Positions 54,068-60,855 of a stretch of 64,000 nucleotides of DNA are shown here, in pieces. Under the pieces are notes generated by a model. It did not search any database, was not told where the DNA came from, and saw only the letters and a program-made list of their open reading frames with translations. The translations under genes and the position numbers were made by a program. The number at the start of each line of letters is the position of its first letter. Position 1 is the stretch's first letter. The DNA comes from Blautia sp. Lineage in GTDB: Bacteria > Bacillota > Clostridia > Lachnospirales > Lachnospiraceae. Location of the stretch: contig JAMPAC010000001.1 in the NCBI GenBank assembly GCA_023667395.1, positions 101,529 to 165,528 on the forward strand, in the 5' to 3' direction.

Positions 54068-56035
54068 TCACTGTGCCGTCTCCATCTTCTGGGTGATGCG
54101 GAAGATGACGAATTCGGCGGGACGGACGGGCGCCACGCCTATGATACAGATCAGCCTTCCGTTCAGGATGTCGTCTTCCGTCATGGTGCTCCTGCCGATG
54201 TTGATAAAGAATGCCTCGTCGGCCGTGCTGCCCGCCAGGGCGCCGTTGCGCCATTGTGTGGTCAGGAATACCCGTATGGTCCCCTCCACCCTGGACCACA
54301 GCATCTCGTCGTTGGGCTCGAACACCGCCCAGTTGGTGTTGGCGCGGATGGATTCCTCTATAAAGATAAAGAGCCGCCTCACATTGACATATTTCCAGTT
54401 GCCATCGCTGGAACAGGTCCTGGCGCCCCATACCCGGATGCCCTGTCCGGGAAGCGCCCTGATCAGATTGATGCCTTTGGGGTTCAATTTCCCCTGTTCC
54501 GCGTCATTGTAATTGACGGAAAGTCCCGTGCAGTTCCGCACTGTCTCGTTTGCCGGAGCCTTGTGCACGCCCCTGGTGTTGTCCGTCCGCCCGTAGATGC
54601 CCGCCATGGCTCCTGAGGGCGGAAGATAGGTATTGCGCCTTGTCAGCGAGTCATAGCACTGCAGCCAGGGATGATACATGGCCGCATAGCTGGTATCCAC
54701 GTTTTCCCGGAATTCCTGCAGATCCGATACTTCCTTGTGCTCCAGGGGCATATCCAGAATGGCAAAGCGGTTTCCCATGTTCTCGCAGTGGCTCACCAGG
54801 GCGCTCTGCACCGCCGGATCCGTGATCCCGGGGATCGCCATGATGCTCACATCCGATAAGGTCTTGAAAGCCGTCAAGCCCGTTCTCCTATCAGGCGCGC
54901 CGTCCTCGCCCTCATACATGGACGCGTCGATGTCCTGGGAAATGGCTCCGTCGCTTCCCCCCGCCAGGGATATCACCATGGCCGCTTCCTCCTCTTTTCC
55001 CAATAAGTCGTCTATCATGCCCGCAGTCAGGTTTGCCGGATTCGTCTTCACCGTCACGATCTGGGACTTCTCCAGCGCGTTATCCACATAATTGCTGCGG
55101 TCGGGATTGAAAGAGACGCTCTCGTACTGCTCAGAGGCCGTATCGTCCTGTATGGTCAGCCCCCACTCCGTAAGATATAAAAATACTTCAGGAGGCGTGC
55201 CGTCTTTTTTCCCCGGTTTTTGCGGCTGGGGATCTCCCTGCACAGGCTCATTTGCATCGGGGGGGTTCGTATCGGGATTCCCCGGGCCGGGGTCTTTCTG
55301 CGCAGGCTGTGTTGGCTGAGGATCTCCCTGCGCAGTCTGTTCGGGCTGAGGGTCTCCCTGCACAGGCTGTTTCGGCTGTCCTGATGCATCTTTCAGCTTT
55401 GCCGCTTCTGTTTTCACGCACTTCAGGGTGACTTTACCCCCATCGATCTTCTGCACCACTCCGAAGAAGAACGGGCTGTTCCTTTCCGCTTTCTGCAGAC
55501 AGACCGTATCTTCCGCCTGCAGGGCGGAAGCATCCTCCAGCTGGCACGTGATGGTATATGGTTCATTCTCCGGCTGATTTTCCACAATATTCCCCACGCT
55601 GGTCCGGTTTTTTGCCAGCAGCGTGAACCTGACCCGGACGCTGTTTCCCCAGGCGCCGGGATCAGATGCCGTCAGTTTCAGGAACGGATCCTTTCCGGTT
55701 TCTAAGATACCCCCTTCCGCCTCCGTTGACAGGCATTTGCCCTCTTTGTCTTTCTCGCAGACTCTCATGACATAGCAGGAGGAACCCCCGTTATTGAAAA
55801 ACTGCTCCACCGCATAGGGCAGGAAGCGCTTTTTTCCATAGGTACGTTCCGGCAGATAGCCGCCGAAACGCCTCTGGTAGTCCGCCATGCTGGTGATCAG
55901 CACCGGCAGTCCCCTGACCGGTCCTTTCTGCGCCATTCCCACAAATCCCGCAGTGCTGGTTCCCACGCCTTCCATGGCCTTGATGCCGGAATCAAACTCT
56001 TCCACATATACGCCGGGTGATAAATATTCTGCCAT
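54068..56035 (-). CDS. eCIS contractile sheath protein with Pro/Gln/Asp repeat insert
   Basis: 655 residues from the ATG at 56035, preceded by AAAGGAG. The N-terminus MAEYLSPGVYVEEFDSG and the C-terminus FINIGRSTMTEDDILNGRLI then AEFVIFRITQKME are diagnostic for contractile sheaths. The middle contains a low-complexity insert at about 215-280 with repeated QGDPQP units (VQGDPQPEQTAQGDPQPTQP and a Gly/Pro/Asn-rich tail), likely exposed on the outer surface. Only one sheath gene is present; Afp has three. Confidence 0.93.
   Translation of the reverse strand: MAEYLSPGVYVEEFDSGIKAMEGVGTSTAGFVGMAQKGPVRGLPVLITSMADYQRRFGGYLPERTYGKKRFLPYAVEQFFNNGGSSCYVMRVCEKDKEGKCLSTEAEGGILETGKDPFLKLTASDPGAWGNSVRVRFTLLAKNRTSVGNIVENQPENEPYTITCQLEDASALQAEDTVCLQKAERNSPFFFGVVQKIDGGKVTLKCVKTEAAKLKDASGQPKQPVQGDPQPEQTAQGDPQPTQPAQKDPGPGNPDTNPPDANEPVQGDPQPQKPGKKDGTPPEVFLYLTEWGLTIQDDTASEQYESVSFNPDRSNYVDNALEKSQIVTVKTNPANLTAGMIDDLLGKEEEAAMVISLAGGSDGAISQDIDASMYEGEDGAPDRRTGLTAFKTLSDVSIMAIPGITDPAVQSALVSHCENMGNRFAILDMPLEHKEVSDLQEFRENVDTSYAAMYHPWLQCYDSLTRRNTYLPPSGAMAGIYGRTDNTRGVHKAPANETVRNCTGLSVNYNDAEQGKLNPKGINLIRALPGQGIRVWGARTCSSDGNWKYVNVRRLFIFIEESIRANTNWAVFEPNDEMLWSRVEGTIRVFLTTQWRNGALAGSTADEAFFINIGRSTMTEDDILNGRLICIIGVAPVRPAEFVIFRITQKMETAQ
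55200..55385 (-). repeat. Imperfect tandem repeats within the sheath gene
   Basis: Units of about 30 bases built around CAGGGAGATCCTCAGCC (minus strand) encode QGDPQP repeats of the sheath insert. Copy number may vary between strains by slippage. Confidence 0.7.
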
Positions 56036-56075
56036 ATTTCTCCTTTCCGCCGTCACGAGACGGCCGCAAAACATT

Positions 56076-56465
56076 TTATGATAATAGTACCATGGGCTGC
56101 AGGGGCGCGGAAACCTGTATGTTTCCCCCGTACAGACACTGTAATCTGGAATCCGTGTTCAACGCCTGCTTCCCCTTTATCTTCACCTTCCCGCTGACTC
56201 CCGTCCAGTCCTGCACCGTGCAGGGAATGCAGGGAACCGGCGTGAACACTCCCAGGGCTGCGGCTGTGGCTGCAATCACCATGGGATTTGCCGGATTGGA
56301 ACACATGCCAAAGGGCAGGATATTCAACAGCGGGATATGATCCGTTTTCACCGCCACGGGAAGCATGGACTTTACTTTTTTGTCCGGCAGCACCATGATC
56401 GGTGTGGGCACGTTCCCAAAACTGCATTTCAATAAGGTTCCCTGAATCACCACAGGCTTCATCAC
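56076..56465 (-). CDS. PAAR-like spike tip protein (DUF4280)
   Basis: 129 residues of the DUF4280/PAAR-like family: VVIQGTLLKCSFGNVPTPIM, the NPANPMVIAATAAALGVFTP segment, CIPCTVQDW and a C-terminal CLYGGNIQV. It should cap the spike needle, possibly binding a metal through its Cys residues. The start overlaps the DUF4255 stop (ATGA). Its place at the head of the operon, apart from the spike gene, is noteworthy but known in other loci. Confidence 0.87.
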   Translation of the reverse strand: MMKPVVIQGTLLKCSFGNVPTPIMVLPDKKVKSMLPVAVKTDHIPLLNILPFGMCSNPANPMVIAATAAALGVFTPVPCIPCTVQDWTGVSGKVKIKGKQALNTDSRLQCLYGGNIQVSAPLQPMVLLS

Positions 56466-57028
56466 GATTTCCTTTCCACGCCATAATCTCTTTCCTGCAC
56501 CCTGCTGACCCTGCGCTTCCTCCCGGATCCCACCAGCACGGGCACAGCGCTCACGTACACCGCCGGCTGCAGGGGGCGGTCAAAGCTGCCCCAGAGGCCT
56601 ATCTTGAACTCCACGCTCTCCCGCAGGAAAGAAATCTGCAGCGCCTGGCTGCCCTCCTGTTCCAGGAGGGGATTGTCGTACACCGTCCGGATCACCTCGT
56701 TTAACAGTGTCTGGATCTGCTCCCGCTGCACCCCGCCAAACCGATGCGCCTCATTGCAGAATATCAGATAGGAGAGTTCCACGGCCTTGGGAGGGAAGCG
56801 TCTCTCCTCATCGCCAAGGATCACCTCCGATGTGGCCATCATGGAGTAGTCCTGTATGTCGTAGAGATAGATCCCCACCCGGTAATCCGCCTCCTCCCAG
56901 GGCGACGCAAACATGATCAGATCCCTGTCCTGCACCGGATCCGGGCAGAGTTCCCTCCGCAGCAGTTCCAGGAGGCTCTTTCCCGCCTGCAGGATCTCGC
57001 TGCCTAAACGCTCCTTACCGCTGTCCAT
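56462..57028 (-). CDS. eCIS tail terminator (Afp16/Pvc16-like, DUF4255)
   Basis: 188 residues from the ATG at 57028 (GGGAGG upstream). Landmarks: ELLRRELCPDPVQDRDLIMF, VGIYLYDIQDYS, RRFPPKAVELSYLIFCNEA and IQTLLNEVIRTVYDNPLLE. DUF4255 proteins such as Afp16 end tube and sheath polymerisation and set the length together with a tape measure. It overlaps the first gene of the operon by 25 bases. Confidence 0.9.
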   Translation of the reverse strand: MDSGKERLGSEILQAGKSLLELLRRELCPDPVQDRDLIMFASPWEEADYRVGIYLYDIQDYSMMATSEVILGDEERRFPPKAVELSYLIFCNEAHRFGGVQREQIQTLLNEVIRTVYDNPLLEQEGSQALQISFLRESVEFKIGLWGSFDRPLQPAVYVSAVPVLVGSGRKRRVSRVQERDYGVERKS

Positions 57029-58617
57029 GAGATGGCCACCTCCCTGCTGCGTTTCCGGCGGCATCTCTTTTTCAGTGTCAACGCCACCTGAAAGGTTCCC
57101 GCCTCCACATTCTGCAGAACCGCCTGCCTGAGGATCTCCTGTCCGTTACACACGTCAGGGAACAGACTCTCGTCCCCCTGTGTGATCCGATACCGCTTCC
57201 TGTCCCGTTCCCAATACGCATAGGATACTTCTTCCCACACCCTGCTGCAACGCAGGAATACTTCCTCCCCCGGGAAGCCGTGGGAGACTTCTTCCGACAG
57301 GAGCACCTGCCCTTTCCTGTAACGGCTGGGAACCGGGATCACGATGATCCCCCTGTTGATCCTGCTCTTCCTGTCCGCATCCATCAATTCCCGGAACCGC
57401 TGCTCCGTCAGCAGATCCTCCGGCGGCTGGAAAGGCGGCGGCATGGGTGGTCCGGGTTCAGGGAGTCTGGGAGCCGGAGGCATAGGGGGCGGAGGCACAG
57501 GAGCCGGAGATATGGGAAAACGCCAGATATGCTTCAGAAGCTTCCTCCACCGGATATCCAGAATACCGTTTTCCTCTGCAATCCCTCTCAGCGCCGCCTC
57601 TTCACAGGGACGATTCACATAAATGCGCAAATGTTCATCCTTTATCAGGAAAATGTGTCCGCCGGCCTCTTTCCGCCTCAGACAGGCAAGAGGCACCCAG
57701 TTCCCGCCCTGATCCTGCCCTGGCAGATCCCGCAGGTATCTCTTGACGGTTCGATCGTAGGACGAGGTAGTCTCTATCTGGAACTGACATGCGGAAATCT
57801 CCGAGGTCTCCGCATTTCCCGTGAGAATCTCCAGCCGGCTGATCTCCAGCATCACCGGAAGCGTCCTGTTCTCCTCCGTGCAGATATCCCACTCCCGCTG
57901 CAGGCTGCCGGAACACATCGCCGGTTCTTCCTCCAACATACAGCCGTTTTCCCCCGAATGGGCGAAAACGGCGCCCTGTAATTTCAACATGCCGCGCCAT
58001 CCGATACTGCTGTCACTCTCCCCCGCTGTCCTGACCTGTATACGGATCCTGAAGAGACTGTCGGCGGGAACCACTTTCGGGATCCGTACCGTCAGTTTCA
58101 CCGCGCCGTTTTCATACAGCGTCTTTTCCTCTGTGAGAACGCTTTCCCTATGGAGGGCTTCTTTCTTCAATTCATGATATTTCGACATTTCAAAGGTATG
58201 CAGGGCATAGGTTTCCGCGATCACGGAAGGCTGATACGATTCGCCGTTCTTGAGGTATTCGCGCTCCATCTCCAGCGTCCGCTCATCGTAACAGATTCCC
58301 AGGACGAGATCCTGCCCCGCTTCCGGTTGGAGACCACCTATCTCATCCGGTTTCACCACCCTGTCCTCAGACACCACCAGGATCCTCCCCTGAGGGTCTA
58401 TGGCGCTTCCCCTGGAAAGGAACAGCTTTCCGCCCCGCCCCGCGCGCACTTCCAGGCCTTCAATGATGCCCCATCCGCAGAACTTCCGGTTCATGAACTC
58501 CCGCTTACTGTTTCCGTAGTCCTGTTCCCTGGTCAGATCCGTGGCGCGGAGAAGTTTTCCCATGTAATACGTGCTCTTCAGGAACGGATAGCTGTCCGCG
58601 CTCTTTTCGTTTTCCAT
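57004..58617 (-). CDS. eCIS accessory protein with Pro-rich linker, first gene of the operon
   Basis: 537 residues. The N-terminal domain (1-60) reads YYMGKLLRATDLTREQDYGN then FMNRKFCGWGIIEGLEV; such xGxLLxxxDxxxEQxY...GWGxxxGLEV segments are frequent in proteins encoded in eCIS and related tail loci. The body is beta-rich. A Pro-rich linker lies at about 367-400 (PVPPPPMPPAPRLPEPGPP), followed by a basic C-terminal domain (LTLKKRCRRKRS). It could be a fibre, a baseplate decoration or a cargo adaptor; it is the only large gene in the cluster without a firm assignment. GGGAGG precedes the ATG. Confidence 0.7.
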   Translation of the reverse strand: MENEKSADSYPFLKSTYYMGKLLRATDLTREQDYGNSKREFMNRKFCGWGIIEGLEVRAGRGGKLFLSRGSAIDPQGRILVVSEDRVVKPDEIGGLQPEAGQDLVLGICYDERTLEMEREYLKNGESYQPSVIAETYALHTFEMSKYHELKKEALHRESVLTEEKTLYENGAVKLTVRIPKVVPADSLFRIRIQVRTAGESDSSIGWRGMLKLQGAVFAHSGENGCMLEEEPAMCSGSLQREWDICTEENRTLPVMLEISRLEILTGNAETSEISACQFQIETTSSYDRTVKRYLRDLPGQDQGGNWVPLACLRRKEAGGHIFLIKDEHLRIYVNRPCEEAALRGIAEENGILDIRWRKLLKHIWRFPISPAPVPPPPMPPAPRLPEPGPPMPPPFQPPEDLLTEQRFRELMDADRKSRINRGIIVIPVPSRYRKGQVLLSEEVSHGFPGEEVFLRCSRVWEEVSYAYWERDRKRYRITQGDESLFPDVCNGQEILRQAVLQNVEAGTFQVALTLKKRCRRKRSREVAISWTAVRSV

Positions 58618-58689
58618 ATGATCCCTCCCGTTGTAAAAACGTCCCGCCTATATCTTATCAGTAAACGCCATTAAAATACATTTTTACTA

Positions 58690-58699
58690 TACATCTGTA
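58690..58699. promoter_or_regulatory. TACAnnTGTA box upstream of the eCIS operon
   Basis: TACATCTGTA is an exact match to the BlaI/MecI/CopY operator core TACAnnTGTA, within a wider imperfect dyad TTACTATACATCTGTAGTAA (58685-58704). It lies 73 bases upstream of the first eCIS start codon, within the likely promoter region, where a TATAGT overlaps it on the minus strand. A -35 box is not clear. Confidence 0.5.
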
Positions 58700-58740
58700 G
58701 TAATAAACAAAAATCATGCCGGATTCTGTCGGGCAAATGC

Positions 58741-58776
58741 GAAAATCCCCCACAGGCTTCCGTGCCCGTGGGGGAT
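58741..58776 (-). terminator. Terminator of thyX
   Basis: ATCCCCCAC (58745-58753) pairs with GTGGGGGAT (58768-58776). On the minus strand a short TTTT tract follows. It separates the thyX transcript from the eCIS promoter. Confidence 0.75.
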
Positions 58777-58799
58777 CGAATCATTTCTTATATGGATTT

Positions 58800-59480
58800 T
58801 TACCGCTCATCGCGTTTTTTCATAAGACCGCAGGACTTCTTTTCCGGGCAGTACCCCAGCTTTTTGCATTTGGGTTCGCAGTAATGATCGATGATATACG
58901 CCCATTCGCCGGAAAGTTTCCCCAGTTCCGAAAGGACGTCATGCATCATGCCCCGGTATTCCCAGTTTGCCCTGTTACAAAGACGCTGCTGGCACATATC
59001 CAGGATATTCCGCAGGTTCCGCTTGTCCACGATCTTGGTCTGCATCCCCAGCGGCAGGAGCATGGCGATATCCTCCCTGGGGATCTGGCATTCCTCCAGC
59101 AGATACCGGGTGCTGGCCTTGATCTCGGCAATGCACTGCTCGTAGCGCGCTTCCGCCTCTTTATTCCGCTTTACGGAATCAGGGACAATGTAGTCGAAAT
59201 CATTGTAATCGATATACCGGGTACTGGCCTGCAGACGCGTGGGCGCGCCGCCGATATGGGTATACCATTCCCTGATCACCCTGGCGGAATAGCCCTCCAT
59301 GACCATCTCCACATTCACATATTCCAGAACCCGTCCATGCCCTGATTCCAGGCAGTCAAGACCTCTCCTGTAATTTTTGTCCCTGTCCTGTATGTCTCCT
59401 CCCCAACATACCCCTGCCCTCTGTCCCATCAGGGTCAGCGGGTATTTCGTGGTTTCCTCCAATATGATTATCCTGCCCAT
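58800..59480 (-). CDS. thyX: FAD-dependent thymidylate synthase ThyX (variant)
   Basis: 226 residues. The fold is recognisable from GRVLEYVNVEMVMEGYSARV then the motif region REWYTHIGGAPTRLQASTRY, and ANWEYRGMMHDVLSELG at the end of the core. The usual RHRxxSxNExSxR motif is strongly altered (REWYTHIGGAPTRLQASTR), a form I recall from other Clostridia. A Cys-rich tail follows, HYCEPKCKKLGYCPEKKSCG, which may bind zinc or an iron-sulfur cluster. It should make dTMP from dUMP using methylene-tetrahydrofolate and FAD; activity of this variant is inferred. Confidence 0.8.
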   Translation of the reverse strand: MGRIIILEETTKYPLTLMGQRAGVCWGGDIQDRDKNYRRGLDCLESGHGRVLEYVNVEMVMEGYSARVIREWYTHIGGAPTRLQASTRYIDYNDFDYIVPDSVKRNKEAEARYEQCIAEIKASTRYLLEECQIPREDIAMLLPLGMQTKIVDKRNLRNILDMCQQRLCNRANWEYRGMMHDVLSELGKLSGEWAYIIDHYCEPKCKKLGYCPEKKSCGLMKKRDER

Positions 59481-59503
59481 TTCCTTGTTCCTTTACCGTG
59501 TTT

Positions 59504-60055
59504 TTAGCGTTTATAGACGATGGCTTCCGCAACCTCTTCCGCCTTTTCCTCAGTGCCCAGCACGCCCGCAATGGCAAGTCCGAAATCGATGGCTGTGCCC
59601 ATGCCCCTGGAAGTGATCACATGGTCTGAAATCTCCACCGGCCCCTTTGTGACGTCAGCGCCCTCCAGGTGGCTCTCAAAACTGGAATAGGAGCAGGCGT
59701 TCCTGCCCTTTAAGATGCCCCTGTGCCCGAAAATACTGGGAGCCGCGCAGATGGCGGCAATATATTTCCCTTTTTCATAAAAGGCGTCTATCTGTTCCAT
59801 CAGTGGTCCGCAGGCCTCCAGATTCTTCGTTCCCGGCATGCCTCCCGGCAGGATCAGCATATCGTAAGCATCGAACTCCGCCTGGGAAAACACCTTGTCC
59901 GCTTTCACTTCCACGCCGTGGGAACTGACCACCCGGTCTTTCTCCGTGATCGACACCATGTCGATGGTTATCCCGGATCTTCGGCAGATATCCACCACCG
60001 TCAGCGCTTCTATCTCCTCAAAGCCCTCCGCTAAAAAAATGGCTGCTTTACCCAT
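59504..60055 (-). CDS. DJ-1/PfpI family protein
   Basis: 183 residues from the ATG at 60055 (GGAGGG upstream). AAIFLAEGFEEIEALTVVDI is the DJ-1 N-terminus and AAICAAPSIFG holds the conserved nucleophile-elbow Cys (about 103), with the partner Glu in the AEGFEE loop. Members act as chaperones, deglycase-like or stress proteins; for bacterial YajL/ThiJ-like forms the role is debated. It has its own consensus promoter. Confidence 0.87.
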   Translation of the reverse strand: MGKAAIFLAEGFEEIEALTVVDICRRSGITIDMVSITEKDRVVSSHGVEVKADKVFSQAEFDAYDMLILPGGMPGTKNLEACGPLMEQIDAFYEKGKYIAAICAAPSIFGHRGILKGRNACSYSSFESHLEGADVTKGPVEISDHVITSRGMGTAIDFGLAIAGVLGTEEKAEEVAEAIVYKR

Positions 60056-60107
60056 AAATTTCCCTCCTGTTCTCATTCTAAACATTTTTTATTTCGTCAG
60101 TTATCTT

Positions 60108-60136
60108 ATTATACCCTGCTTCGCCAAAAAATTCAA
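60108..60136 (-). promoter_or_regulatory. Promoter of the DJ-1 family gene
   Basis: On the minus strand TTGAAT (60131-60136), 17 bases, TATAAT (60108-60113). It is divergent from the CYTH promoter only 8 bases away. Confidence 0.65.
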
Positions 60137-60143
60137 TTATGGC

Positions 60144-60172
60144 TTGGGAAATCGGAGAATATATGGTATAAT
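60144..60172 (+). promoter_or_regulatory. Promoter of the CYTH gene
   Basis: TTGGGA (60144-60149), 17 bases, TATAAT (60167-60172). Transcription should start within the repeat A element that follows. Confidence 0.6.
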
Positions 60173-60322
60173 GTCCGCAAAGGGCAGAGTCAAGTGCCCG
60201 AAGAGGCATCTGCCGTGCTGGCACGAGCAGATGCTTCTTTGGGCATTTGACGAGCGAAGCGAACCCGAAAAATCCTTGATTTTTCGGGTCTCTGCCCGGG
60301 ACTTGCAGTAATATGGTATAAT
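60161..60322 (+). repeat. Repeat family A leader element, copy 2, flanked by 12-base direct repeats
   Basis: The element between two copies of ATATGGTATAAT (60161-60172 and 60311-60322) folds as a three-way junction: P1 GGGCAGAG (60182-60189) with CTCTGCCC (60290-60297); P2, 24 bases at 60190-60213, with 60227-60250 (G-U pairs included); P3 ACCCGAAAAATC (60263-60274) with 60278-60289. The same P2 design and linker GACGAGCGAAGCGA occur in copy 1 at 13.8 kb. The flanking repeats look like a target duplication. Confidence 0.8.
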
Positions 60323-60343
60323 CCAAACGAGGTGAGTTACTTT

Positions 60344-60838
60344 ATGGAAATAGAGCGAAAATTTACGATCAAGAAGCTTCCCGCCAATCTGGGAAGTTAC
60401 CCGTTTCACCATATTGAACAGGGGTATCTGAACACGAATCCCGTGGTTCGTGTCCGCAGGGAAGACGAGGAATATTATCTGACCTACAAGGGGAGCGGCA
60501 TGATGGCGCGGGAAGAACATAATCTGGCGCTGAATAAAGAATCCTACTATCATCTGCGGGAAAAAGTTGATGGTAATATCATTTCAAAAAAGCGTTATCT
60601 GATCCCATTGACGCATCCGACATTTCGTGAAGATTTCCCCAAACCGCCTGCGGATTATTCCCTGACCATCGAACTGGACGTGTTCGATCCTCCTTTCGCC
60701 CCCCTGATCCTGGCGGAAGTGGAGTTTGGGAGCAAAAAGGCGGCAGAGGCTTTTGTCCCCCCCGACTGGTTCCTGGAGGATGTGACCTACTGTCCGGAAT
60801 ATCACAATTCCTACATGGCAATGCAGGTATGGCAATGA
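60344..60838 (+). CDS. CYTH domain protein (triphosphate tunnel metalloenzyme)
   Basis: 164 residues from the ATG at 60344, with GAGGTGAG upstream. It has the CYTH ExExK signature at the N-terminus (MEIERKF) and the tunnel residues VVRVRRE, YYLTYKG, KKRYLIP, TIELDVF and LAEVEFGS. Such enzymes hydrolyse inorganic triphosphate or other triphosphate compounds using a metal ion; some bind adenylates. The true substrate is unknown. The mRNA leader is the repeat A structure. Confidence 0.9.
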   Translation: MEIERKFTIKKLPANLGSYPFHHIEQGYLNTNPVVRVRREDEEYYLTYKGSGMMAREEHNLALNKESYYHLREKVDGNIISKKRYLIPLTHPTFREDFPKPPADYSLTIELDVFDPPFAPLILAEVEFGSKKAAEAFVPPDWFLEDVTYCPEYHNSYMAMQVWQ

Positions 60839-60855
60839 CAAACTGGCAGGCGCCT

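Noticed and set aside
42016..58617. Interpretation of the contractile cluster as a prophage or R-type bacteriocin
   Set aside because: No capsid, terminase, portal, integrase, holin or lysin genes; an eCIS-type AAA+ ATPase, DUF4255 terminator and Afp11/12-like wedges are present instead.
42016..58617. Interpretation of the cluster as a type VI secretion system
   Set aside because: No TssJLM membrane complex, no two-gene TssB/TssC sheath and no ClpV-type ATPase; a single phage-like sheath gene is present and the genome type is Gram-positive.
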